DNA of 15,048 bases from contig CAYOMP010000056.1 in assembly GCA_964405075.1 (NCBI GenBank), positions 1 to 15,048 on the forward strand. The letters run 5' to 3'. Positions 6,618-14,996 of the stretch are shown in pieces (positions within the stretch are counted from its first letter, which is position 1; every line of letters starts with the position of its first letter). The translations under genes were made by a program, and so were the position numbers. The notes beneath the pieces are model-generated. The model saw only the letters and a program-made list of their open reading frames with translations, ran no database searches and was not told the origin of the DNA. Source of the DNA: CAYOMP01 sp964405075. Lineage in GTDB: Bacteria; Bacillota; Clostridia; Lachnospirales; Lachnospiraceae.

Positions 6618-7463
6618 TTATCCTTTTATACCATCCATTGCAATTCCATCAACAAGATATTTCTGGAAAATGATAAAGAAAATAATAATAGGTATTAAAG
6701 AAATTACCGACATTGCAAACAAACCGCCATAATTATTGTATGAGTTAGGGTCAAGATACATATTCAATGCTAATGGTATTGTGAACTTCTTCGTATCGCT
6801 CATAAAAATCAATGGCTGGAAAAAATCTTGCCAAATCCAATAAAATGCGAAAATTGATGCATTAATAATTGCCGGTTTTACAATTGGCACCAATATCCAA
6901 AACAATGTTCTTATTTTACCACATCCATCAATTTCTGCTGCTTCATCTAATTCTTTAGGAATTCCTCTAAAGAACTGAACCATTAAGAAGATGAAGAATG
7001 CTCCACCAAAAAACCATGGTAAAATCATTGCCAATCTTGTATCAATCAAGCCAATTTTTTTCAAAATAATATATTGGGGTACAACCATTACCTGTGCTGG
7101 TATCATCATTGTCATCATTACACAACCAAACCAAAAATTAGAGAACTTGAATTTAATTCTAGAAAAAGCATATGCTGCTAACAACGATGTGAAAACACAA
7201 CCAACAGTTCCAACCACAGTAACTATTACTGAATTTTTCAAAAATGTAAAAAAGCTTACTCCACCGATTCCGGCAAATCCACTTTTGTAATTTTCTATAA
7301 TTGCCCATTTACTAGGAATTAACGAATATGCATTAATAAACATTGTATCATTACTTTTAAATGAACTAGCAAGTAACCATAACAATGGATATATCATAAA
7401 AAATCCAAGTATACATGCGCCTATGTGAAATCTTATAGATTTAAATGTTTTATTACGTTTCAT
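6618..7463 (-). CDS. CUT1 carbohydrate ABC permease, MalG/YesQ-like
   Basis: 281 residues from the preferred start, with six predicted membrane segments. It has the permease EAA loop ELDEAAEIDGCGKIRTLFW (about 171-189), followed by LVP, which docks on the transporter ATPase. The C-terminus (VDGIAMDGIKG) is the standard ending of the MalG/YesQ group (AVDGIAMGGVKG type). A longer frame with an ATG at 7493 exists, but the ATG at 7463 is preferred: GGGGAGG sits seven bases upstream and the family's N-terminus begins here. This start lies two bases after the stop of the partner permease, so translation is coupled. It imports oligosaccharide together with that partner and the binding protein. Confidence 0.92.
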   Translation of the reverse strand: MKRNKTFKSIRFHIGACILGFFMIYPLLWLLASSFKSNDTMFINAYSLIPSKWAIIENYKSGFAGIGGVSFFTFLKNSVIVTVVGTVGCVFTSLLAAYAFSRIKFKFSNFWFGCVMMTMMIPAQVMVVPQYIILKKIGLIDTRLAMILPWFFGGAFFIFLMVQFFRGIPKELDEAAEIDGCGKIRTLFWILVPIVKPAIINASIFAFYWIWQDFFQPLIFMSDTKKFTIPLALNMYLDPNSYNNYGGLFAMSVISLIPIIIFFIIFQKYLVDGIAMDGIKG

Positions 7464-7465
7464 TT

Positions 7466-8374
7466 CTATTCCTCCCCAGCGTAATATACCCAAGCATTTT
7501 GTGTTTTAAATAAAATAACCGTAAATACTGCAATAATTGCAACTAATACCCATGCAAGTGCACAACTATATCCCATATCGAAATAGTTAAATGCTCTTCT
7601 ATACAAATAAAGAACATATGATAAAGTACTGTCTAATGGACCACCATCCGTAATGACATAACTTTCTGTAAACACTCTAAATCCATTAATAATCTGTAAA
7701 ATTAAGTTAAAGAAAATAGTTGGTGTCAACATAGGAAGGGTAATTTTAATAAATGTGTTAGCTGGTTTAGAACCATCTACCATTGCTGATTCATATAATG
7801 ACTGTGGTATCTGTTTCAATGCTGATAAGAAAATAAGCATTGAAGAACCAAACTGCCACACACCCATCAAAATAATCATAAATAGTGCTGTTTTAGGATT
7901 CCCTAATAATGATGTCTTTTGTACAATTCCAAATTTTTCAAAAATTGTCATCATTACACCACTATTACCAAACAATTGCTTCCAAACAATAGAAACAGCA
8001 ATACTTCCACCAATAATTGATGGTACATAATAGAATGTACGATATAATCCTAAAAATTTATGTTTCTTATTTAATAACATCGCTATAAATAATGCGAATG
8101 CTAATCTTAAAGGAACCATTACAAGAACATATGTAAATGTAACTTTTAGAGCTTTTACAAATGTATCATCCTGTGTAAATATACGTTTGTAATTTGATAA
8201 TCCTATCATTTCAGGATTATTTAATAAATTAAAATTAGTAAATGAATAAAATATAGAAATTATCATCGGTATAAACCACATAGCCACAAATCCCAGCAAC
8301 CATGGTGATATAAGCAAATAACCAACTATATTATCTTTTGTACGATAAATTTCTTTCTTTTTCTTTGCTTTCAT
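7466..8374 (-). CDS. CUT1 carbohydrate ABC permease, MalF/YesP-like
   Basis: 302 residues. A short basic N-terminus (MKAKKKKE) is followed by six membrane segments, starting at about 17-41 (VGYLLISPWLLGFVAMWFIP, the usual first helix of YesP/UgpA/LplB-type permeases). The EAA-type loop is ESAMVDGSKPANTFIKITLP (195-214), with serine at the second position. ITDGGPLDST near the C-terminus is a conserved periplasmic-side motif of this subgroup. The start is supported by AAGGAG seven bases before the ATG. It lies downstream of the binding-protein gene across a 119-base gap containing a stem-loop. No ATPase gene is present nearby; a shared MsmX/UgpC-type ATPase encoded elsewhere is expected. Confidence 0.93.
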   Translation of the reverse strand: MKAKKKKEIYRTKDNIVGYLLISPWLLGFVAMWFIPMIISIFYSFTNFNLLNNPEMIGLSNYKRIFTQDDTFVKALKVTFTYVLVMVPLRLAFALFIAMLLNKKHKFLGLYRTFYYVPSIIGGSIAVSIVWKQLFGNSGVMMTIFEKFGIVQKTSLLGNPKTALFMIILMGVWQFGSSMLIFLSALKQIPQSLYESAMVDGSKPANTFIKITLPMLTPTIFFNLILQIINGFRVFTESYVITDGGPLDSTLSYVLYLYRRAFNYFDMGYSCALAWVLVAIIAVFTVILFKTQNAWVYYAGEE

Positions 8375-8458
8375 TAATTTTCTCCTTAAAAACTTAGGTA
8401 ATAAATTTTGATTCTTTGAATATTAACCTATTTTAAAATAACTTACTTTCTAATAATT

Positions 8459-8482
8459 GATGGAGGCTTATTAGCCTCCATC
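8459..8482 (-). other. Intercistronic stem-loop after the binding-protein gene
   Basis: GATGGAGGCT (8459-8468) and its exact complement (8473-8482) form a ten-base-pair GC-rich stem with a four-base loop, 11 bases past the stop of the binding-protein gene. On the minus strand no U tract follows (AATTATTAG), so it is not a full terminator in the operon's direction. Such hairpins between a binding-protein gene and its permeases commonly protect the upstream mRNA from 3' decay, giving more binding protein than permease. On the plus strand it is followed by GTTTTTT, so it could stop antisense transcription. Confidence 0.75.
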
Positions 8483-8493
8483 GTTTTTTGATA

Positions 8494-9879
8494 TTAGTTG
8501 TTTCTTGATAAAATTTCGTTCGCTTTTTCTCTAAATTTAGCTGCACCTTCGTCTGCTGTCATCTGCTCATAAAATACTGCATTTGCCACTTCTTTAAAGG
8601 CATCTGTTACTTCTGACATACCAACTGGGTCTGGTGCTGGAGTTACACCACAAAGTTTTGCTGCTGTATCAGCATATTCAAACATTTCAACCTGCTGTTC
8701 AGACAATTTACCTGAATTACTTAAGTATTCACGAATTTTTGATGATACAGGAGTCCCACGTTCACCTAAGATAATGTCGTTAGCTTCTTCTGAATTAATA
8801 AACCAGTTAATAAATTCTGCTGCTTCCTGCTTAACTGTTGATGTTTCTGCCACAGAGAAGAACATACCTGGTTTTAACCATAATCCCATGTCACTTGAAT
8901 CATCTGATAATGGTGGTGTAGTAATCTTAATTTTATCATTTACGCCACTTACTTTTGAAGCATAATTGTTCCATTCGAATATCATACCTGCATCATTAGT
9001 TACTACTGGACCTGCTTCCTGTCCTAAAGAAGCAATCTGTGCCCACTCATCTGGATTTGGTAAAGACCCCTCATCCATCATACTTTTCCACATTGTGAAA
9101 AAGTCTGCACAAATAGAATCATCCTCATAACCTAGAGATTTGTTATCTTCACTAAATAATGAAGCACCATGCTGTCTTACCCAATAGTTAAAAATATTAG
9201 TGTCCTCAACTGGTCCCATTGAAGCTCCATACTTTCCAGTTGTATCTTTAATTTTTTTATTTAATTCTACAAAATCAGACCATGTCCAACTGCTATCTGG
9301 CATTTCTACTCCTGCTTCAGCTAATACAGCTGGATTATATCCCACAGATAAAAGAGAAGTTGCTAATACCAAACCTGACATTTTTCCATCAATAGAACCT
9401 GTGTTAAGAAGATTTTCATCAATTCCTGATACATCAATTGTTCCATTTTCAATAAATTCATTCAAATCTGCTAACGAATTATTCTTGGCATATGTAGAAA
9501 TATATAAGTAGTCCATCTGAACAATATCAGGCATTGAGCCAGATGCTGTTTGTGTAGATAATTTTTCAAAATATCCATCCCATCCTGCTGGTACTGCTTC
9601 AAATTCAATGTCTGGATGTGTTTCAGTATACAAATCTAATAACTGCTGAGTATACTCATGTCTACTCTGTCCACCCCACCAAGTAATTTTGATTTTTGTT
9701 TTTCCACTTGAGTCTGTAGTTTCATTTGCTACCTCTGTTGTTTCATTTGCTGCATCAGTTGTTGTTTCTTCTGTTGTTTCTTCTGTTGTAGTGTTTGCAT
9801 TTGAACCACAGCCTACTGCTGTTAACAACATTGCACTTGATAATAACAAAGCTAATAATTTTTTACCTGTTTTTCTCAT
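8494..9879 (-). CDS. Carbohydrate ABC transporter substrate-binding lipoprotein (family 1, YesO-like)
   Basis: 461 residues. An N-terminal lipoprotein signal (MRKTGKKLLALLLSSAMLL) is followed by TAVGC, with the lipidated cysteine C24. The lipobox has alanine rather than leucine at -3. Next is a Thr/Glu/Asn-rich linker (25-60) made of short repeats, then the binding domain beginning KIKITWWGG (about 62-70). The pattern LLDLYTETHPDIEFEAVPAGWDGYFEKLSTQTASGSMPDIVQMD is typical of extracellular solute-binding family 1. The mature protein should be tethered outside the membrane and deliver oligosaccharide to the two permeases. AAGGAG lies eight bases before the ATG. It heads the transcript after a strong terminator. 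No consensus promoter is visible (a TAAAAT at about 9916-9921 has a poor -35), in keeping with activator control by the neighbouring regulator. The exact ligand is inferred from the GH28/GH115 neighbours. Confidence 0.93.
   Translation of the reverse strand: MRKTGKKLLALLLSSAMLLTAVGCGSNANTTTEETTEETTTDAANETTEVANETTDSSGKTKIKITWWGGQSRHEYTQQLLDLYTETHPDIEFEAVPAGWDGYFEKLSTQTASGSMPDIVQMDYLYISTYAKNNSLADLNEFIENGTIDVSGIDENLLNTGSIDGKMSGLVLATSLLSVGYNPAVLAEAGVEMPDSSWTWSDFVELNKKIKDTTGKYGASMGPVEDTNIFNYWVRQHGASLFSEDNKSLGYEDDSICADFFTMWKSMMDEGSLPNPDEWAQIASLGQEAGPVVTNDAGMIFEWNNYASKVSGVNDKIKITTPPLSDDSSDMGLWLKPGMFFSVAETSTVKQEAAEFINWFINSEEANDIILGERGTPVSSKIREYLSNSGKLSEQQVEMFEYADTAAKLCGVTPAPDPVGMSEVTDAFKEVANAVFYEQMTADEGAAKFREKANEILSRNN
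9719..9784. repeat. Short tandem repeats encoding the lipoprotein linker
   Basis: A 12-base string GTTTCATTTGCT occurs at 9719-9730 and 9740-9751 (21-base period, encoding ANETT twice). GTTGTTTCTTCT is repeated exactly at 9761-9772 and 9773-9784 (12-base tandem, encoding ETTE). All units are multiples of three, so slippage would change linker length without breaking the frame. Confidence 0.7.
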
Positions 9880-9969
9880 ATTCCATTCTCCTTTTCTTTT
9901 TTGCTTTGATAATGTTATTTTACTTAATGACCAAATAAATAAAAATGGAATTATTCGGCTTGTGATTTG

Positions 9970-9995
9970 AAAAAAACCGACTTTTAAAAGCCGGT
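9970..9995 (-). terminator. Rho-independent terminator of the GH28-kinase-regulator transcript
   Basis: On the minus strand ACCGGCTT pairs with AAGTCGGT (eight pairs, one G-U) around a TTAA loop, running directly into a run of seven T at 9976-9970. It lies 14 bases past the response-regulator stop and separates that unit from the binding-protein gene. Confidence 0.9.
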
Positions 9996-10009
9996 CTTTG
10001 TTTTTATAT

Positions 10010-11497
10010 TTATTGGTTTTTAAGACTTTCTTTATACTCTGTAGGCGTTAAATTAACAACCTTTCTGAATGCCTTTGAAAAATATTGACCATCTGGGGCG
10101 TATCCTATTATTTCTGCAATTTGTGATATTTTAAGCTCCTCATCCCACTGCATCAATCTTTTTGCCAGGTTGATACGTGTCTCTAACATATATGCTGAGA
10201 ATTTCACCTTTCTATTTTTCGCAAAAACTCTACTCAAATAATCCTCATTCATAAACATTACTTCCTTAGCCAAATAATTAATCGTTAAATCCTGATTAGA
10301 AATGTTTTGATATATATTAAGCAAGATTTCTTGTACCCTTATTTCTTCTTTTCCATTATCTAAGGAAACTTTTTGCATATTTGTAACAAAATCAACTATC
10401 CCTAAGAAAATCTCATTTGCCGTTTCACCATCTGCAACATATTCCTTCCCATATAAAACTTTAATCATACTGATGGCAGTATCCCTTATTTTTTCTATAT
10501 CATATCTCTTGATATTCATCTTTAAAAAGGCTAAATATAATTCGAATACAATCTCAGAAAAATCATTACTATTGAGTATTTTTGCAAAATCACATATTCC
10601 TGTGGTTGCTTCATACTTTTCATCTAAAAAATCATATTGTAAAATTTCCTTGTTTTGCTCTACTTGATGAACCTTGTACAATTCTAGTATTTGATAATAC
10701 ATTTCTCTAATATTAACTATTGTGCCAGATTTACTTATAGCCACCTGCATTCTTTCATTTCCAAATCTGTTAGTCTTTTCCTTCATAATGTCTACTGCTT
10801 CTGCAATTATGTCTTTCTTGCTCATATTAATTAGATATATTAAATCTTTTTCAATAGATGTAGCCACATACACATTCTTCTCTCCTAGTAATTCCTTTAA
10901 TACATTTTCTATAACAAATTGTTCAATGCAATCAAATCCCTTTTCCAATCTAAAAGAAACTATTACAACATTTTCATAAGGGGCATTAACTATTAATTTA
11001 TCATTTTCCTCTATACCTTCAAGTCCTAATAAGACATTTCTAAAGACTTGTTCTTTTGCTCTTGGAATCAAATTATTTAAGGTACTCTGCACTTTATTTT
11101 CTTCTTGTCTTTTTATTCTTTTTTCATTAATTTGCGTTTTTACCTTATCTAACACTGGAATTATCATACTTTCATCACACGGTTTTAATATGTAATGCTT
11201 TATTCCTTCCTCCATAGCCTTACTAGTATATTCAAATTCTCCATATCCAGATAATACTATAAATTCAATATCTGGATATTTTCTTTTAACACTATGTATT
11301 AACTCTATTCCATTCATTACAGGCATTTTAATATCTGTCATAATTATGTCAGGTGTATTTTCTTCTATTTTCTGCAAACACGCAATACCGTTTCCTGCCG
11401 TATCTATTAATTCTATCCCATAATCAGACCAATTAATTAAATGCGCCATAGCCTCTCGCACAAATTCTTCATCATCAACTATCATTAATTTGTACAT
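10010..11497 (-). CDS. YesN-like response regulator (receiver plus AraC-type DNA-binding domain)
   Basis: 495 residues. The N-terminal receiver domain (1-125) has acidic pocket D8-D9, phosphoacceptor D55 (IIMTDIKMPVMNG) and K105 (ILKP). A middle region of about 250 residues has no recognisable motif, as usual in this group. The C-terminal AraC/XylS domain (about 390-492) has two helix-turn-helices, with LTINYLAKEVMFMNEDYLSRVFAK and ISQIAEIIGYAPDGQYFSKAFRKVVNLTPTEYKES. It should be phosphorylated by the adjacent kinase and activate genes of this locus. The start is supported by AAGGAG seven bases upstream and overlaps the kinase gene by 23 bases, so translation is coupled. It is followed by a strong terminator. 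Confidence 0.95.
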   Translation of the reverse strand: MYKLMIVDDEEFVREAMAHLINWSDYGIELIDTAGNGIACLQKIEENTPDIIMTDIKMPVMNGIELIHSVKRKYPDIEFIVLSGYGEFEYTSKAMEEGIKHYILKPCDESMIIPVLDKVKTQINEKRIKRQEENKVQSTLNNLIPRAKEQVFRNVLLGLEGIEENDKLIVNAPYENVVIVSFRLEKGFDCIEQFVIENVLKELLGEKNVYVATSIEKDLIYLINMSKKDIIAEAVDIMKEKTNRFGNERMQVAISKSGTIVNIREMYYQILELYKVHQVEQNKEILQYDFLDEKYEATTGICDFAKILNSNDFSEIVFELYLAFLKMNIKRYDIEKIRDTAISMIKVLYGKEYVADGETANEIFLGIVDFVTNMQKVSLDNGKEEIRVQEILLNIYQNISNQDLTINYLAKEVMFMNEDYLSRVFAKNRKVKFSAYMLETRINLAKRLMQWDEELKISQIAEIIGYAPDGQYFSKAFRKVVNLTPTEYKESLKNQ

Positions 11498-13235
11498 TGC
11501 TATTCTCCTTCCTCATCTTAGGTATTCTTATTCTAATAGTTGTCTGTACTCCCGCTATACTGTCTATGTTAAATTCGCTACCTTCATAAGATATCTTCAG
11601 TCGTTCATTAATGTTTTTGAGACCTATTCCATGTCCCTTTGGTTGTATTGTAAAACTTCTAACTTTTTCTAAATCATCTTTAGCAATTCCTGGTCCGTCA
11701 TCAATAACTTCTATTAATATTTTCTCTTCTTCTTCAATAACATTAACCCATATATTGCACTGTTTCACTGAATTTTCTACACCGTATTGAATAGCATTCT
11801 CAACCAACGGCTGTAATATCATTCTAGGAATATAATACTCACTTAAATTCCCTCTAGTCTCTACAATAAATTCTGCTCTATTTTTATACCTGAATTCCTG
11901 AATAGTTATATAACTTCTTAATGCTCGAATCTCTGATTCAATATCTACATATGCCTCTTTGGCAAATGCTGCCCTTAATAGACCACTTAATTCCAAAATC
12001 ATTTTTCCTGCATCATCGCTACATCCAGCCTTAATCATCCAATGTATTGTGTTCAAGGTATTATACAAAAAATGTGGATTAATCTGTGCTTGTAACATTT
12101 TATACTTGGTATCTTTTAATACAAACTGTTTCTCGTAATTCTCATGAATAAGCACATTGATTTTCTCTAACATTATCTTAAATTCCTGCTCTAATAATCC
12201 AACCTCGTCCATTCGTTCTACAACTGGTAAATCAACTTGAAAATTGCCATTCTCAACTGCCTGCATTGATTTAGATAAATTATATAGGGGCTTGGTTATT
12301 ATGTAACTAATTTTTATCAAAAGAATCATACTTATTATAAATACTAAAAAAAATCCTGCGTTCATAAAATTTCTTACAAGAATAGCCTTTCCGTAAATAT
12401 CTGAATATAGTGAAAAATTCACAAACATCCAATCTGTATCTAATGATTTCAAATAACACATAAAATACTTTTGACCATTTACATTTACTAATTTATATCC
12501 ATTATTTTCACTAATGTCTGGAAGCTGTTCATTAAATTCATCTGAAATGCTATAAATCATTCCTTCTTTTGAATATACATATAAATTAGAATATGAAGAT
12601 TTCAAATTCTTATTTTTTTCTTTTATTATGCCCGGCACGTCTGTTGTAATTAATATAGTCCCCAAATATTTTAGACTAGCATTTTTCTTTTCTAATATAT
12701 CTCTTCCAGACAACATATATGGATATTCTTGTGTTGGTGAATATTTGGTATATCCGCCTCTACGTTCTGAGAAATCCTCTAGAATCTTTTCATACGCATC
12801 ATTTGGTATTTCCCCAACATAAGAACCCAATGTATTTTGGATGTTATGTTTATTAGTATATAAAACATTCTTAATATTTGGCACTAAATTCAATTCGTCT
12901 AACACTAGATTATAAAACTTTAATTTACTAGTAGCATACTCTTTTGACAAATAACTAGCAGTATTCAAAATAGAAAGCTGTTCTTGAATGTCAGTATCCA
13001 TAGCAATAGTATAACTAAATTCTTCTATCTCACTTACTCCTCTATCTACTTCATTTATGAAAAATTCTAATTCCTGTAATGACTTTTCATACAATTTTTC
13101 TTCATAAATTTCAAAGCATACTTGTAATGCAACAACTGAAATGGCATACAAACATATGGCGAATACAATATATATCACCATCATTTTTTGAGACAATTTT
13201 AAGTTACTTATTTTTTTTGCTAGTTTCCTGCGCAT
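11475..13235 (-). CDS. YesM-like sensor histidine kinase
   Basis: 586 residues. A basic cytoplasmic start is followed by TM1 (about 19-41), a large extracellular sensing domain of about 245 residues (43-285, probably dCache-like), TM2 (about 288-312), HAMP (312-365), then a His_kinase domain of the YesM/LytS type with LQAQINPHFLYNTLNTI (phosphorylated H388). The ATPase part has LQPLVENAIQYG (N480), DDGPGI (512-517) and GHGIGLKNINERL (534-546). All key residues are present. Kinases of this type pair with AraC-type regulators for oligosaccharide uptake systems. It starts 32 bases after the GH28 stop. The ribosome binding site is non-canonical (GGGCGG nine bases upstream), suggesting modest translation. 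Ligand unknown; a uronic-acid oligosaccharide or its binding-protein complex is inferred from neighbours. Confidence 0.95.
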   Translation of the reverse strand: MRRKLAKKISNLKLSQKMMVIYIVFAICLYAISVVALQVCFEIYEEKLYEKSLQELEFFINEVDRGVSEIEEFSYTIAMDTDIQEQLSILNTASYLSKEYATSKLKFYNLVLDELNLVPNIKNVLYTNKHNIQNTLGSYVGEIPNDAYEKILEDFSERRGGYTKYSPTQEYPYMLSGRDILEKKNASLKYLGTILITTDVPGIIKEKNKNLKSSYSNLYVYSKEGMIYSISDEFNEQLPDISENNGYKLVNVNGQKYFMCYLKSLDTDWMFVNFSLYSDIYGKAILVRNFMNAGFFLVFIISMILLIKISYIITKPLYNLSKSMQAVENGNFQVDLPVVERMDEVGLLEQEFKIMLEKINVLIHENYEKQFVLKDTKYKMLQAQINPHFLYNTLNTIHWMIKAGCSDDAGKMILELSGLLRAAFAKEAYVDIESEIRALRSYITIQEFRYKNRAEFIVETRGNLSEYYIPRMILQPLVENAIQYGVENSVKQCNIWVNVIEEEEKILIEVIDDGPGIAKDDLEKVRSFTIQPKGHGIGLKNINERLKISYEGSEFNIDSIAGVQTTIRIRIPKMRKENSNVQINDS

Positions 13236-13267
13236 AAATAAAATCCGCCCTTCTAAACAGCTTATTA

Positions 13268-14785
13268 TTATATACTTTGTATATTCTCAAAAGTTATATT
13301 CTCACAATATCTTATACTGATATTTTGCTTATCAACGTTTGATTTACCCAATGTAATATCTTTGAATCTAATATTTCTTATATTGTAACCTTTTTCATCA
13401 AATCCGCATAGTTCAATTGACTCACATGGATATTTTATATCCCCATCGCCTAAATATTCACCCTCTATATACACATTTTCAAAAATACAATCTGAAAAAA
13501 TTGGTGCACTTTCAGCTCCAACACCATCATCGTTATATCCAACTGAATGCATCATAATTCTCGCTACCTTTGTATCTCGTACATATATATTTTTAATATA
13601 TCCACCACGTTTCTTTGTTCCTTTAATCTCTATTCCATACATAGAATTACTAACATCACAATCCCATATGTATATATTCTTGATTCCACCAGACATTTCA
13701 CTTCCCATTGTAAAGCCATGTCCACACAAGCTTGTGCAATCAAATATTCTTATATTTTCACAAGGGCGATTAATTATATTTCCTTCTGGATTTTTACCTG
13801 ATTTAATAGCCACAGAGTCATCCCCTGTATCAAATACACAATTAAATATTGTACAGTTAATAGATGAATCCGGATCCCAACCATCGCCATTCCAAACATT
13901 ATGTGAATAAAATTTGCAATTATGAGTTATAACATTATCTGAATAAATCATATGCACATTCCAACTTGCTCCATTTTTCAATGTTATGCCTTCAATAACT
14001 ACATTCTTTGTATTGCTTATATTAACAAGTCTTGGTCTTACTCTACCTGGAATCGTATCTGCATTTTCATAAGTTTTAATTTCTTCTCCTAAGCTTGCAA
14101 TATAATCTTGTAATCTAATTCTTTCTGACTCAATTACATTACCTGCCAGACTTCTCCCCCCACTGGAGATTGTCCCCTTACCTCTAATAATTATATTTTC
14201 ACAATTACATCCTGCTGTATGATCTAATTCCCCCATATTTATCAAACTACTATAACATTCCATTTCCAAACCTTCAAAACGGCTTTTAATTCTTGGCAAA
14301 TAATCTTCTACCCTATCTGTTCCCTGTAACACACCGTTCTCATCTATATATAATTCAGTGTTACTATACATTCTTAATGCACCTGTCATAAATATTCCTT
14401 CTGGAATATATACATAAGAATCCTTATTACAATCGTCTAGTGCCTGCTGAATGGCTTTCGTATTTATTGTATTTCCATCCCCAACTGCGAAATATGGCGA
14501 CTTAGTTATATCTATTCTTCTCTTTACTTTACATGTAGATACTATAACTTTCTCGGATTCTATAATCTCTTTTTTTAATTCATCAACAAGTTTAATCTCC
14601 ATTTCGTATTCTGTATTCGCTACTAGGTCCTCTAATGTATAATGTGTTTTTAAAGTAATACCTTCTTTTTTACCTTGATTATATATTTCATACTTATATT
14701 CCTTAGGTAAGTTTTTTGGTTTATCCCAATATATCGTTATACTAGTATCATGTACAATTGTTTTCAGGTTCTTCAAGCTACTCAT
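13268..14785 (-). CDS. Cytoplasmic GH28 polygalacturonase-like hydrolase with N-terminal FN3 domain
   Basis: 505 residues. Residues 1-88 look like a fibronectin type III domain (TSITIYWDKP ... YTLEDLVANTEYEMEI). The GH28 parallel beta-helix starts at about 97 (YFAVGDGNTINTKAIQQALDDC, then VYIPEGIFMTGAL). Family catalytic motifs are present: NGDGWDPDSS (299-308), GDDSVAIKSG (321-330), GHG (355-357) and EIKG (386-389, the RIK position). Secreted polygalacturonases carry signal peptides; none is seen here. The FN3+GH28 layout resembles exo-acting enzymes that trim imported galacturonate oligomers. AGGAG lies five bases before the ATG. It is the first gene of the kinase/regulator transcript. Alternative substrates are other galacturonate-containing oligomers such as rhamnogalacturonan or xylogalacturonan fragments. 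Confidence 0.9.
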   Translation of the reverse strand: MSSLKNLKTIVHDTSITIYWDKPKNLPKEYKYEIYNQGKKEGITLKTHYTLEDLVANTEYEMEIKLVDELKKEIIESEKVIVSTCKVKRRIDITKSPYFAVGDGNTINTKAIQQALDDCNKDSYVYIPEGIFMTGALRMYSNTELYIDENGVLQGTDRVEDYLPRIKSRFEGLEMECYSSLINMGELDHTAGCNCENIIIRGKGTISSGGRSLAGNVIESERIRLQDYIASLGEEIKTYENADTIPGRVRPRLVNISNTKNVVIEGITLKNGASWNVHMIYSDNVITHNCKFYSHNVWNGDGWDPDSSINCTIFNCVFDTGDDSVAIKSGKNPEGNIINRPCENIRIFDCTSLCGHGFTMGSEMSGGIKNIYIWDCDVSNSMYGIEIKGTKKRGGYIKNIYVRDTKVARIMMHSVGYNDDGVGAESAPIFSDCIFENVYIEGEYLGDGDIKYPCESIELCGFDEKGYNIRNIRFKDITLGKSNVDKQNISIRYCENITFENIQSI

Positions 14786-14887
14786 ACTTTCTCCTTTTTA
14801 GCATCTTACTTATCACTACATCTAATTACTTTTTCATTACCAAAATATTTATCTATATTGGGTTATACTTTATACTATCCCCCTTTA

Positions 14888-14916
14888 ATTATAACTAATA
14901 TCTTATTTTTATTAAA
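14888..14916 (-). promoter_or_regulatory. Promoter of the GH28-kinase-regulator transcript
   Basis: Minus strand: TTTAAT (14916-14911), a 17-base spacer, and a perfect TATAAT (14893-14888). The start would be near 14881, leaving a leader of about 95 bases. The -35 matches consensus at only three of six positions, consistent with a promoter needing an activator or with low basal expression. The leader shows a short direct repeat (AGTATAA twice) just after the start and no clear riboswitch fold. Confidence 0.6.
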
Positions 14917-14920
14917 TTGC

Positions 14921-14958
14921 AAAAAGTCGGTTTTTCACTTGTAAAAAACCGACTTTTT
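14921..14958 (-). terminator. Bidirectional rho-independent terminator
   Basis: AAAAAGTCGGTTTTT (14921-14935) pairs perfectly with 14944-14958 around an eight-base loop. The arms carry A on one side and T on the other, so the stem works in either direction. It ends the gene entering from the right edge, 38 bases after its stop, and lies just upstream of the GH28 promoter. Its core is shared with the terminator at 9970-9995. Confidence 0.85.
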
Positions 14959-14996
14959 GTTAAAAATCCCTCTTGGTGTTACTTTTTTCAATATTA

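Noticed and set aside
7464..7493. Upstream ATG (7493) extending the second permease by ten residues
   Set aside because: GGGGAGG is placed seven bases before the ATG at 7463, and the extension overlaps the partner gene and does not look like a permease N-terminus.
9880..9969. TAAAAT as a -10 box for the binding-protein gene
   Set aside because: The -35 at proper spacing (TTTTTA) is poor and the region is AT-rich, so no promoter is called although one must exist nearby.
14786..14880. Possible riboswitch in the GH28 leader
   Set aside because: No conserved riboswitch core or stable multi-stem fold could be seen; only short direct repeats.
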